In this document: positions 48,231-57,294 of the stretch, one piece after another
How the letters are laid out: each line of letters opens with the position of its first letter
Position numbering within the stretch: the first letter of the stretch is position 1
Assembly: GCA_964392245.1 (NCBI GenBank)
Contig: CAYMOX010000008.1
Coordinates: 46,760-110,759, forward strand
Direction: 5' to 3'
Source: JAAUUJ01 sp964392245
GTDB lineage: Bacteria; Cyanobacteriota; Cyanobacteriia; Thermostichales; Thermostichaceae
DNA length: 64,000 bases
Notes under the pieces: generated by a model
Seen by the model: the letters and a program-made list of their open reading frames with translations, nothing else
What the model was told of the DNA's origin: nothing
Databases searched by the model: none
Made by a program: the position numbers and the translations under genes

Positions 48231-49187
48231 GTGACTCAAGCATCAGTCCTTTTATCTGATCCCACCGGAGCAACAACCCCCGCCCTCACCACCTTTGCTG
48301 CTGCTGCTCAGCGACAGGAATTTCTGGTCACGGCTGAGGTCACGCCTCCCAAGGGATCCGATCCGGGACATATGCTGGCGCAAGCCCAGTGTCTGCGGGG
48401 GCGGGTTCATGCGGTGAATGTTACCGATTCCAATCGGGCCATGGCGCGCATGAGTCCTCTGGCGGCGGCGGTCCTACTCAAGCAACAGGGGATCGAACCG
48501 ATCTTTCAACTGGCCTGCCGAGATCGCAATCGTTTGGCCCTGCAGGGAGATCTGATGGGAGCCTCCGCTTTAGGAATCCAGAATGTCCTGGCCCTGACGG
48601 GGGATCCCCTGAAGGTGGGTGACTGCTGTAGCGCCAAGCCTGTATTTGAACTGGAAAGTGTACGATTGTTACGCCTGATCCAGCATCTAAATCAAGGACT
48701 GGACTGCAACGATAACCCTTTACCCGATCAGGCCACGCGTCTATTTCCTGGGGCAGCTGTGGAACCCCAAAGCCGGAGTTTTAGCGGGCTGCAGCGCCGC
48801 TTCCAGAAAAAACTGGAGATGGGAGCCGAATTCTTCCAGACCCAGATGATCACCGATCTGGATCAAATGGCCGTGTTTATGGAAAAGCTGGGTTATGCCA
48901 GTGGCAAACCGATTCTGGCAGGGATCTTTCTTCTGAAATCTGCCAAAAATGCTCTGTTTATCAACAAATATCTGCCGGGGGTGCAGATCCCGGATAACAT
49001 CATTACCCGTCTGGCAGAAGCCAGCCATCCGCTTGAGGAGGGGGTAAGCATTGCTGCAGAGCAGGTGCAGAGAGCTCGTCAGATCTGTCAGGGGGTTCAC
49101 CTGATGGCAATCAAAAAAGAGGAACGCATCCCCGACATTCTTGATCTTGCAGGTGTCTCTCCTCTCCGGCATGCAGAGGTGTCCTGA
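48231..49187 (+). CDS. Methylenetetrahydrofolate reductase-family (MetF-like) protein
   Basis: A 318-residue TIM-barrel flavoprotein related to MetF: FLVTAEVTPPKGSD (conserved Glu), VNVTDSNRAMARMSPLAAA, FQLACRDRNRLALQGDLMGA, NVLALTGDP and AEFFQTQMITDL. It probably reduces 5,10-methylene-THF or a related pterin, feeding methionine synthesis. It is longer in the middle than classical MetF. The start is GTG 48231 with no better alternative; the ribosome site is weak. The PfkB kinase follows after about 115 bases. Confidence 0.85.
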   Translation: MTQASVLLSDPTGATTPALTTFAAAAQRQEFLVTAEVTPPKGSDPGHMLAQAQCLRGRVHAVNVTDSNRAMARMSPLAAAVLLKQQGIEPIFQLACRDRNRLALQGDLMGASALGIQNVLALTGDPLKVGDCCSAKPVFELESVRLLRLIQHLNQGLDCNDNPLPDQATRLFPGAAVEPQSRSFSGLQRRFQKKLEMGAEFFQTQMITDLDQMAVFMEKLGYASGKPILAGIFLLKSAKNALFINKYLPGVQIPDNIITRLAEASHPLEEGVSIAAEQVQRARQICQGVHLMAIKKEERIPDILDLAGVSPLRHAEVS

Positions 49188-49301
49188 CCCAAAGGGTGAT
49201 CATTGAGCGTGTATGGTAAGGGAGAAGAATATTCATCCGACAGGTGAAAAGCTCCAAACCCAGGAGCAGGGTAGTGCTGATCGATAAGGAACCATTGATC
49301 C

Positions 49302-50285
49302 ATGAGCAAGTACAACGTCTACGGTCTCGGCAATGCGCTGGTAGACATGGAATTTGAAGTCTCGCCCGAGATGCTGGCGGAGAACCAGATCGACAAGGGG
49401 GTGATGACCCTGATCGAGGAGGATAGGCACCATGAACTGCTGGCTAAACTGAATGGCTCACAATCCAGACAGACGGGGGGAGGATCAGCAGCCAATACCC
49501 TGATTGCGATCTGTCAGTTTGGGGGCAAATCCTTTTATTCTTGCAAAGTTGCCAGTGATGCCACCGGAACCTTTTTCATGGAAGACATGAAAGCCTGTGG
49601 TGTAGCCACCAACCTGGAGCAACAGGAGCGGCCCGAAGGTCATACTGGAAAATGTCTGGTGTTGGTCACTCCCGACGCTGATCGCACGATGAACACCTAT
49701 CTGGGGATCTCGGCCTCCCTTGCACCCACTGAACTGGTGCCCGAGGCGATTGCTGAGTCTGAGTACCTCTACATGGAAGGGTATCTGGTCACTTCACCCA
49801 CCGCCAAAGCAGCAGCACTGCAGGCTTACACCCTGGCTCGCCAGGCAGGGAAAAAGATCGCCCTTTCTCTCTCTGATCTAAACATGGTGAAATTCTTCAA
49901 GCCTGGATTGCAGGAGATGATCGGCTCGGGGGTGGATCTGTTGTTTGCTAATGAGAGTGAGGCTCTGGCGATGGCGGATACCTCAGAGATAGCGGCGGCC
50001 ATCGACTACTTCAAAACGATTGCCCAAACCTTTGCCATCACCCGTGGACCCCAGGGATCAATCGTGTTTGATGGTCAATCGCTGCTGGAGATCGATCCGG
50101 TGCCTGTGAAGGCGGTAGATACGGTCGGAGCTGGAGATATGTATGCAGGTGCCCTTCTCTATGGGATCACCAATGGCATGGATTTTGCCAGGGCAGGAAA
50201 GCTGGCTTCTGCAGCCTCGGCCAAACTGGTAACGGAACTGGGAGCGCGTATGCCCACGGATCAGGTGAAGGCGCTGCTAATCTAA
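49302..50285 (+). CDS. PfkB-family sugar/nucleoside kinase (adenosine-kinase-like)
   Basis: A 327-residue ribokinase-fold enzyme. Signature 1 is GGGSAANTLIAICQFGG, then LVTPDADRTMNTYLG, and the anion-hole signature 2 is DTVGAGDMYAGALLYG with the catalytic Asp. The N-terminal YGLGNALVDMEF and overall length fit the adenosine kinase/fructokinase group of cyanobacteria and plants. Substrate is not certain. Confidence 0.88.
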   Translation: MSKYNVYGLGNALVDMEFEVSPEMLAENQIDKGVMTLIEEDRHHELLAKLNGSQSRQTGGGSAANTLIAICQFGGKSFYSCKVASDATGTFFMEDMKACGVATNLEQQERPEGHTGKCLVLVTPDADRTMNTYLGISASLAPTELVPEAIAESEYLYMEGYLVTSPTAKAAALQAYTLARQAGKKIALSLSDLNMVKFFKPGLQEMIGSGVDLLFANESEALAMADTSEIAAAIDYFKTIAQTFAITRGPQGSIVFDGQSLLEIDPVPVKAVDTVGAGDMYAGALLYGITNGMDFARAGKLASAASAKLVTELGARMPTDQVKALLI

Positions 50286-50693
50286 TATCTTTTGATGTCT
50301 CTGAGATCTAGAGCTAAATAGCCCTTGCTGAAGAAAGTCAGGAAGTATAACTGGCAGGGATCATAGAGATTTTGGTCATGATGAAATGCAACGATTCAGA
50401 GGATTTCTCGCTTAAACCCTTGCACTGAATTCTGCAGATGTAGAGTATTCGCACCAACAAGAATCCTGTCCCCAAATACGCCTATTTACGGACAGGTCGC
50501 GAAAGGCAAAAGTTCCTGCGCTACACCGAGAATGCCGGTCACCCTCTCCCTCTGTTATGGGATTGGGAAGCCACTGATAAACGCGAAGTGTCATGAGCGG
50601 AGCATTCACGCTGACCCCCTCGAATGGGTGATTTAGCTCTCAGGCGCTCAAGTTTATGATCAGTTTATGATATTTACCTATTGGACGTGAGCC
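50286..50693. other. Intergenic region with a protein-like frame lacking a start codon
   Basis: About 410 bases. From 50444 to the TGA at 50594-50596 a 50-codon plus-strand frame has ordinary amino-acid composition but begins directly after a TAG and has no ATG/GTG start near its 5' end. It may be a decayed gene or chance. Nothing else (RNA, terminator, repeat) was recognised. Confidence 0.4.
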
Positions 50694-51023
50694 ATGCCTT
50701 CACCGACCTTCCCGTCCCATCGGACATCAACTCCCCTATCCCCTAAGCCTGGCTCTCTGGCCACCCTCCCTCTGTCTGCAGCTAAGCAGCCTACTTTGTC
50801 TCTGGTGTTGCAACAGAGATCTCAGAAAGTCGTACGCCAGATTCATGAGCAGCTTCCCCAGGCTCAACAAGCGCTGCATAAGAGTCTGGACGCATTGCCG
50901 GGCTACTGGATCCAGCTACGGGATGCCCATCATCACAAATCTGGGAAGCAAGCGGTGCGAGGACTTCTCACCCTTTCGGGTGCACTTGCCCTTTTTGATT
51001 TGTCCCTACTCACCCAGGTGTGA
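50694..51023 (+). CDS. Hypothetical protein
   Basis: A 109-residue protein of unknown family. The first ~45 residues are Ser/Pro/Thr-rich and probably disordered. A helical middle follows (QQRSQKVVRQIHEQLPQAQQ), and a mildly hydrophobic end (GLLTLSGALALFDLSLL) could be a membrane-contacting helix. The upstream site is weak (ACGTGAG before ATG). Support is the open frame with normal codon use between convergent genes. It reads toward yajQ. Confidence 0.5.
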   Translation: MPSPTFPSHRTSTPLSPKPGSLATLPLSAAKQPTLSLVLQQRSQKVVRQIHEQLPQAQQALHKSLDALPGYWIQLRDAHHHKSGKQAVRGLLTLSGALALFDLSLLTQV

Positions 51024-51044
51024 ACCTGATCCAGACAGATTTGA

Positions 51045-51536
51045 CTAGCGGTAATTGGTAAACTGCAATGCAACCGGGTAGTCCCCCTGCTTGAGTAGCT
51101 GGATCACCGCCTGCAACTCGTCTTTAGATTTGGCTGTCACCCGCACCGCGTCTCCCTGAATTGAGGGCTGAACTTTTTTAAAGGCATCGCGGATTTCTTT
51201 CGAGATCTGCTTGGCTAGGGAGGCATCAATCCCTTTTTTCAGATTGATCACCTGACGCACGCGGTTTCCTGAGGCTGTTTCTGGCTCCTGGGGGTCAAAA
51301 ATTTTCAGGTCCAGGTTTCGCTTCACTGCCTTGGTCATCAACAGATCACGGATTGCATTCAGGCTCATGTCATTGTTGGTGGTTACGGTGATGGACTCTG
51401 CCTCTAGCTCCACCTCGCTGTTGGAGTCTTTTAGGTCATAGCGGGACTTGATCTCACGGATTGTTTGATCTACTGCATTCACAAGTTCCTGCCGATCAAA
51501 GTCACTGACTACATCAAAAGAGAAGCTGGAAGCCAT
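51045..51536 (-). CDS. YajQ-family nucleotide-binding protein
   Basis: A 163-residue YajQ protein with two ferredoxin-like repeats. The diagnostic start is SSFSFDVVSDFDRQELVNAVDQ; then come IKSRYDLKDSNSEVELE, ISKEIRDAFKKVQPSIQGDAVRVT and the closing KDELQAVIQLLKQGDYPVALQFTNYR. Some members bind cyclic di-GMP or tRNA/GTP. It is a conserved single-copy cytosolic gene, transcribed away from dnaX with about 180 bases between. Confidence 0.95.
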   Translation of the reverse strand: MASSFSFDVVSDFDRQELVNAVDQTIREIKSRYDLKDSNSEVELEAESITVTTNNDMSLNAIRDLLMTKAVKRNLDLKIFDPQEPETASGNRVRQVINLKKGIDASLAKQISKEIRDAFKKVQPSIQGDAVRVTAKSKDELQAVIQLLKQGDYPVALQFTNYR

Positions 51537-51717
51537 GCTCGATTCTTACTCCTGCGCATCCTGGGGAAACCTGCAATCATGAGAGATGAGAAGAGGAAGC
51601 CCGTCTCCTCCAGCATCTAGTCTAGCGTTGATGCTACACCCAGCAGAGCCAGCATATCCGGGGTAGGCTAGCATAACCCTTGGCAAGCAGCGCGAACACT
51701 GGGTAGGGATCCCCGGG

Positions 51718-53640
51718 ATGGCCTACGAACCTCTGCATCATAAGTATCGGCCCCAGCGCTTTGCCGATGTGGTCGGACAGACAGCGGTCGTCAGAACCCT
51801 GGCCAACGCCATTCGTCTGGGCAGAATCGCCCCTGCCTATCTCTTTTGTGGTCCCCGTGGGACGGGGAAGACTTCTTCCGCTCGGATTCTGGCCAAATCC
51901 CTCAATTGTGAGCAGGGACCTACCTCCGATCCCTGTCTGGTGTGTAATCAATGCCGTGCCATTACCCAGGGATCGGCTCTGGATGTGATTGAAATTGATG
52001 CAGCCAGCAACACAGGGGTCGATAACATCCGCGAACTGATTGAACGCGCCCAGTTTGCTCCGGTGAGTGGCCGCTACAAGATCTATATCATCGACGAGTG
52101 CCATATGCTGAGCACCGCCGCATTCAATGCCCTCTTAAAAACACTGGAAGAGCCTCCCGAACGGGTGATCTTTGTTCTGGCCACCACGGATCCCCAACGA
52201 GTCCTGCCCACGGTGATCTCGCGCTGTCAACGGTTTGACTACCGCCGCATCCCGCTCGAGGCTATGGTGGAGCATCTACGCCACATTGCTCAACAGGAGA
52301 GGATCCCAATTCTACCCGAGGCGTTGGAACTGATTGCTCAGTTGTCGCAAGGGGGTCTGCGGGATGCCGAAAGTCTGCTGGATCAACTCAGTTTGCTGGA
52401 AGGGGAAATTACTTTGGATGCCGTCTGGGATATGGTGGGGGCGGTCCCAGAACGACAACTGCTGCAACTGACTGATGCCATTCAGGCGGGAGAAGTGGAC
52501 CAGGTGCTCACCCTCACACGGCAGCTGCTAGATCATGGCAAGGAACCCCTTATCCTGCTCCAGAATCTGGTGGGGTTCTACCGCGATTTTTTGCTGGCCA
52601 ACACCGCCCCCGACCGCCAGGATCTGGTTGCCCTCACTCAGGACACCTGGGCAGCTTTGCGTGCTCGCGCCTCTACCTACTCTGCGGCCAGTCTTTTGCA
52701 AGCTCAAACCCATCTGCGCCAGGCAGAACCTCAGATCCGGCAAACCCATCAACCCCGTCTCTGGTTGGAGATCACACTCCTGGATCTGGTTCAGAAATGG
52801 CAACAGCCGACTCAACCTCTGCCATCTCCTACTCCCCCAGCGTCGGTTCCTTCCACTCCAGCCGGATCTTCTCCCCCCTGTTCCACTCCCCCCCCAACCA
52901 GTCATGGATCGCTGCCTCCTTCTCCGGTCACTCTCGCTCCTACCCCTGCCGAAGTCCCTCCCCCTGCTACCGTTGCCCCCATCCCGGCAGAATCCGCCAC
53001 GCTGGAGAGTTTGTGGCAGGAGTTTCTGGGCCAGATCAAGCACCCCCTGACCAAAGCCCTAATCCAGATGGGATTTGTGGCCGCTGAGACCCCCACCGAG
53101 GTCACCCTGGGGTTTCCGAAAGGATTTGCAGAAAAAGCTCAGTCCAAGGCCAGTGAAATCAAGCCACTGATTCAGGATTTATTAGGGCGATCCGTACAGC
53201 TCAAGTTCATGGTGCAGATCCCCCCTAAACCGAGCAGTTCTCCTTCCTCATCGGGACATTCCCCCGCACCTCCAGTCAGCACACGTCCTACTGCCAGCGA
53301 TCCTTCTCTCTCCCCACATTCGGATCCTTCCCCCCCACTGCCAACTCCCTCAACCAACCCCCATACCTCTGTAGTTGAGATCTCCCCAGCAGCCCAGACT
53401 GCCCATCATGCTGTCATGGATCTGGATGAGCTGGAGCAGGCCGCCAAACGATTTGCCTCTTTTTTTAATGGGGTGATGATCGATCCTGAAGAGAACGACC
53501 TGCTAGCTCTGGATCGTCCGCTAGAACCTCAGGATCCTGGGGAAGATCTGAATTTATCCCCTGAACCCGAGCGGCTTGTTCCTATGGATGCGCCAACCCC
53601 CGCTCCACCAGAAGCAGAGGAAGAAGAGATCCCGTTTTAA
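51718..53640 (+). CDS. dnaX: DNA polymerase III subunit gamma/tau
   Basis: A 640-residue clamp-loader ATPase. It has the N-terminal HHKYRPQRFADVVGQ, Walker A GPRGTGKTSSARI near residues 44-56, a zinc module (NC..., then CLVCNQCRA), DEXX IIDECHML, sensor 1 LATTD and the lid. From about residue 360 there are Pro/Ser-rich linkers (tau-like), broken by a folded block around 425-500 (LESLWQEFLGQIKHPLTKALI...FPKGFAEKAQSK) typical of tau domain V. The start ATG 51718 gives the standard N-terminus. Confidence 0.95.
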   Translation: MAYEPLHHKYRPQRFADVVGQTAVVRTLANAIRLGRIAPAYLFCGPRGTGKTSSARILAKSLNCEQGPTSDPCLVCNQCRAITQGSALDVIEIDAASNTGVDNIRELIERAQFAPVSGRYKIYIIDECHMLSTAAFNALLKTLEEPPERVIFVLATTDPQRVLPTVISRCQRFDYRRIPLEAMVEHLRHIAQQERIPILPEALELIAQLSQGGLRDAESLLDQLSLLEGEITLDAVWDMVGAVPERQLLQLTDAIQAGEVDQVLTLTRQLLDHGKEPLILLQNLVGFYRDFLLANTAPDRQDLVALTQDTWAALRARASTYSAASLLQAQTHLRQAEPQIRQTHQPRLWLEITLLDLVQKWQQPTQPLPSPTPPASVPSTPAGSSPPCSTPPPTSHGSLPPSPVTLAPTPAEVPPPATVAPIPAESATLESLWQEFLGQIKHPLTKALIQMGFVAAETPTEVTLGFPKGFAEKAQSKASEIKPLIQDLLGRSVQLKFMVQIPPKPSSSPSSSGHSPAPPVSTRPTASDPSLSPHSDPSPPLPTPSTNPHTSVVEISPAAQTAHHAVMDLDELEQAAKRFASFFNGVMIDPEENDLLALDRPLEPQDPGEDLNLSPEPERLVPMDAPTPAPPEAEEEEIPF

Positions 53641-53681
53641 GTGGTTCTCAAATTTGCCCTCAAACTTAGGCAGGAGGATCC

Positions 53682-54410
53682 TTAGTCATGGATCGAGCCA
53701 TCAGGCATCACTGCACCTTGAAGATTGCAGTTCTGGAAAGTGGCTCCTGTCAAATCAGCCCGGTACAAGTTGGCCTGCTGGAATTGCACCCCGTAACAAC
53801 TGGCATAGCTCAGATCGGCTCCCTGCAAATTCACCTCCCGCATATCCGTCTGAAAAAAAGGATCCGGGGCTGGCATGCCCAAATGGGCACGGCAAAGTTT
53901 AGCCCCCTGCAGGTTGGCCCGCCTTAACATGGCACCGCTGAGATTGGCATAGCTCAGATCGGCAGCCACCAGCAAAGCATGTCCTAGATCGGTTTTCTTA
54001 TCAGACGATGGACGCAGATCCGCTTCAATCAGCAAGGCTCGCGATAGATCCACATGGTTCATGTTGGCCCCGCCCAGGCAAGCTTTCAGCAATCTTGTCT
54101 GAATTAATCGAGCGCCCACCACCTTGGCCCCACAGAGATCGGACTCTCGCATATCAGCAAAGCTCAGATCGGCATAACTCAGATCCGCGCCCCAGAGGAG
54201 ACTTTCACTCAGATTGGCGTGGGTGAGATTGACATGACTGAGATTGGATTTCCCCAGACGAACCTCGCGCAAATCAGCCTGGCTGAGGCAGGATCCCTGT
54301 AAATTCACCTCGACCAGATCAGCAGAGTGTAAGTTGACCTTGATCAAATCAACATCGACAAAATCACGTTCTCCCGATGCATATCGGGCCAGAAATTCCT
54401 GAGGATCCAT
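53682..54410 (-). CDS. Pentapeptide-repeat protein
   Basis: A 242-residue protein consisting almost entirely of A(D/N)LXX pentapeptides, which fold as a right-handed quadrilateral beta-helix. The N-terminal cap is DPQEFLARYASGERDFVDVDLIKVNL; an interruption around residues 120-180 (DLRPSSDKKTDLG, MPAPDPFFQTDMRE) forms loops. No signal peptide is visible. It is common in cyanobacteria with mostly unknown roles. It lies 64 bases downstream of the response regulator on the same strand, possibly in one transcript, and converges on dnaX. Confidence 0.93.
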   Translation of the reverse strand: MDPQEFLARYASGERDFVDVDLIKVNLHSADLVEVNLQGSCLSQADLREVRLGKSNLSHVNLTHANLSESLLWGADLSYADLSFADMRESDLCGAKVVGARLIQTRLLKACLGGANMNHVDLSRALLIEADLRPSSDKKTDLGHALLVAADLSYANLSGAMLRRANLQGAKLCRAHLGMPAPDPFFQTDMREVNLQGADLSYASCYGVQFQQANLYRADLTGATFQNCNLQGAVMPDGSIHD

Positions 54411-54474
54411 ATTGTCTACAATGCACTCCCCATCCGGTCCCCCCCATTTTCTTCAGGCCCCAGACGCCCATCCT

Positions 54475-55218
54475 CTAATCAAGAGGCTCCAGACGATAGC
54501 GACTCAGCCACTTGTCGAGTTCGATCTCCTCTTCATCCAGGAGCTGGGCATTGATCAACCCCCGCTGAAAGGCCAACCGGATCGCCCTGGCTCGCAAACT
54601 AAACGTAGTGCCCCACTCATCACTCTCGATCTGATCATTGCTTACCTCCAGCTTGTCATAGAGGTTGCGCAGTCGGTTGGTAACCCCCCGCCGTGAGAGA
54701 AAGCGCCGCGCCGCAATCGCCTGATCCGTCAGTCCCAGGGCAATATCGATCAACACCTCATATTCGGCATCACTCAAGCCTGTGATCTTATTCTGTGAAC
54801 GGGAGTCCACCCCTCTAACTTCTCGATCAATCACACACTGTTCATCCTGGAGCACCGCCTGGATGGCACTGATCAACTTTTCGTCGGTGCAGTTTTTAAG
54901 CAGGTAACCATACACCGTTTGAGGGGGTACGATCTTGTGCAGCTCGCGCACATACACCTCATCTGCAAAGTGAGACCAGAAGACGATGCGGGCATGGGGA
55001 CGCTCTGACCACACCTGCCGAGCCACCTCAATCCCCGTCATTTCGGGCATGCGAATATCCAGCAACAAAAAATCGGGATGATGTTTACGGGAGAGATCGA
55101 GAGCTTCCATCCCATCCTTGGCGACGTAAACGGGTCCAAATTGGGGCAGATGCTTTTCCAGCAATCCCTGCACATATTGGCGGTAAAGAATGTCGTCTTC
55201 AGCAAGAAGGGTGCTCAC
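54475..55218 (-). CDS. Two-component response regulator, NarL/LuxR-type output
   Basis: A 247-residue regulator. The receiver domain (1-~125) has acidic pair Glu 7/Asp 8, phospho-acceptor Asp in FLLLDIRMPEMTG, a Ser/Thr-position FWSH and Lys in YGYLLKN. The C-terminal part has a LuxR-like helix-turn-helix (LSDAEYEVLIDIALGLTDQAIAARRFLSRRGVTNRLRNLYDKL) with an unusual insertion, then an acidic tail. It starts at GTG 55218. It is divergent from flv3 across 315 bases, so control of flv3-flv1 is possible but only positional. No kinase is adjacent. Confidence 0.88.
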   Translation of the reverse strand: MSTLLAEDDILYRQYVQGLLEKHLPQFGPVYVAKDGMEALDLSRKHHPDFLLLDIRMPEMTGIEVARQVWSERPHARIVFWSHFADEVYVRELHKIVPPQTVYGYLLKNCTDEKLISAIQAVLQDEQCVIDREVRGVDSRSQNKITGLSDAEYEVLIDIALGLTDQAIAARRFLSRRGVTNRLRNLYDKLEVSNDQIESDEWGTTFSLRARAIRLAFQRGLINAQLLDEEEIELDKWLSRYRLEPLD

Positions 55219-55533
55219 GTGCGTCTCAGGTAAAATTGTTCAATCTAACAAATAGAGAAAATGAGTGACATTGGCAAGGCCCTAAAGCACAGCTCAGACC
55301 ACTCCCCCTCCCCTTGATCCGGAACAGTACCCGAAGCTTGATCCAAAAGGAATTCCAGTTAATCTCCACTTCTGCATAGGCTTCGGCAATCCCCAGCATA
55401 AGTTAATCAAGATTTACAAAGCTGAAAGTTGTGCGAAAATGACAGTGTTGCATCGGCACCCAGGGGTCAGGAAGACCAGCGACGCACGTGATTGAGTCTT
55501 GAAATCAAGATGTCGTCTGTCAGGGAATTATCA
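55219..55533. other. Divergent promoter region of the response regulator and flv3
   Basis: About 315 bases between divergent genes. It contains AT-rich stretches around 55400-55440 (AAGTTAATCAAGATTTACAAAG) but no palindrome or consensus -10/-35 pair convincing enough to call. AGGGA before ATG 55534 is the flv3 ribosome site. Confidence 0.5.
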
Positions 55534-57261
55534 ATGATTGCCACTACAGAGCCAACCCGGACACGCTTAACCATTCAGGTGGCAGAGTTGGCCCCTGAGA
55601 CGAAAGCGATCCGCTCCCTGGATTGGGATCGCCGCCGCTTTGACATTGAGTTTGCGATCGAGAATGGCACCACCTACAACTCATTTCTAATCCAGGGGGA
55701 TGCCACTGCTCTAGTGGATACGTCCCACGAGAAATTCCGGCATCTCTACCTGGATACCCTGCATCAATGGGTGGATCCTGCTTCGATTGACTATCTGATC
55801 ATTAGCCATACCGAACCCGATCACAGTGGACTGGTGAAAGATCTTCTGCAAATGGCCCCGAATGTGACGGTGGTGGGATCCAAAGTGGCCATCCAGTTTC
55901 TGGAAGATCTCGTCCATACCCCCTTTAAGAAGCAGGTGGTCAAAAGCGGCAGCCAGCTGGATCTGGGCCAGGGCCATCTCCTTGAGTTTGTGTCGGCCCC
56001 CAACCTCCACTGGCCGGACACCATGCTCACCTACGATCACGGGACGCAGATCCTCTACACCTGCGATGTCTTTGGCATGCATTATTGTGATGACTACCTT
56101 TTTGACGAAAACCTGGATCTGATCAGTCCCGATTATCAGCTGTATTACGACTGTCTCATGGGTCCCAATGCCCGTTCCGTGCTCTCAGCCTTGAAGCGGA
56201 TGGGGGATTTGCCTGCGATCAAAACTATTGCCACCGGTCATGGGCCGCTATTACAACATCACCTGACAGAACTGGTGGAACGGTATCGCACCTGGAGTCA
56301 AGCCCAGGCCAAAGCCGACACCCTGGCGGTGATCTTTTACCTGTCTGAGTATGGCTACAGTGATCAATTGGTCCACGCCATCGGCCAGGGCATCCATAAG
56401 ACTGGAGTTGCCGTGGAGTTGGTGGATCTGCGCATTGCCGATACCCATGAAGTGCGGGAATTGACGGGTATAGCGGCGGCAGTGGTGCTGGGGATGCCTC
56501 CGGTTTCCGCTCCCGAGTCAGCCCACACCCAAACCTTAGTGAACACGATCCTGGCCACGGTCCATAGCAAGCAGGTCTTTGGCCTGTTCGAGTCCGGCGG
56601 AGACGATGACGAATCGATCGATCTGCTGCGCAATCGCCTGCAGGAACAGGGAGGGCGAGAGATCTTTCCTCCCATCCAGGTGAGATCTGCTCCCAGTGAA
56701 ACCACCTATCAGCGCTGCGATGAAGCAGGCACCGATCTGGGGCAGTGGCTGACGCGGGAGCGCACCATTAAACAAATGAAGTCCCTGGACAACGATCTGG
56801 ATAAAGCTCTGGGACGCCTGAGCGGTGGGTTGTACATTATTACCGCGAAAAAAGGCGAAGCCACCAGCGGCATGCTCGCCTCCTGGGTTGCCCAGGCCAG
56901 TACCTCACCTCCGGGCATTACGATTGCGGTCGCCAAGGATCGAGCCATCGAATCGTTCATGCGGGTGGGGGATCGATTTGTCCTGAATGTACTGGAGGAG
57001 GGCAACTACCAGAGCCTGATGAAGCACTTCCTGAAACGCTTTCCCCCTGGTGCTGATCGGTTCGCAGGCCTGAAGACGTATCCAGCTTCCCACGGTAGCC
57101 CGATTCTGGCAGATGCTCTCGCCTACCTGGAATGTGAAGTGGTCAGCCGCATGGATGCTCAGGATCACTGGATTGTCTACAGCACCACGGACTCTGGGCG
57201 GGTGGCCAAGATGGATGCCCAGACGGCAGTGCATCATCGCAAGGTGGGCAACCACTACTAA
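55534..57261 (+). CDS. flv3: Flavodiiron protein Flv3
   Basis: A 575-residue three-domain flavodiiron protein. The metallo-beta-lactamase domain has the canonical H-x-E-x-D-H diiron motif (His 92, Glu 94, Asp 96, His 97 in SHTEPDHSG) and a GHGPLL His. A flavodoxin domain begins near residue 265 (VIFYLSEYGYSDQL), and a C-terminal flavin reductase domain of ~150 residues is specific to cyanobacteria and plants. Flv3 with Flv1 reduces O2 to water downstream of photosystem I. ATG 55534 is chosen from the AGGGA site and length agreement with known Flv3 (~570). flv1 follows after 33 bases. Confidence 0.93.
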   Translation: MIATTEPTRTRLTIQVAELAPETKAIRSLDWDRRRFDIEFAIENGTTYNSFLIQGDATALVDTSHEKFRHLYLDTLHQWVDPASIDYLIISHTEPDHSGLVKDLLQMAPNVTVVGSKVAIQFLEDLVHTPFKKQVVKSGSQLDLGQGHLLEFVSAPNLHWPDTMLTYDHGTQILYTCDVFGMHYCDDYLFDENLDLISPDYQLYYDCLMGPNARSVLSALKRMGDLPAIKTIATGHGPLLQHHLTELVERYRTWSQAQAKADTLAVIFYLSEYGYSDQLVHAIGQGIHKTGVAVELVDLRIADTHEVRELTGIAAAVVLGMPPVSAPESAHTQTLVNTILATVHSKQVFGLFESGGDDDESIDLLRNRLQEQGGREIFPPIQVRSAPSETTYQRCDEAGTDLGQWLTRERTIKQMKSLDNDLDKALGRLSGGLYIITAKKGEATSGMLASWVAQASTSPPGITIAVAKDRAIESFMRVGDRFVLNVLEEGNYQSLMKHFLKRFPPGADRFAGLKTYPASHGSPILADALAYLECEVVSRMDAQDHWIVYSTTDSGRVAKMDAQTAVHHRKVGNHY

Positions 57262-57294
57262 ATCTTGCATCCCTATCCCCTCTGCAGAAGGTAT

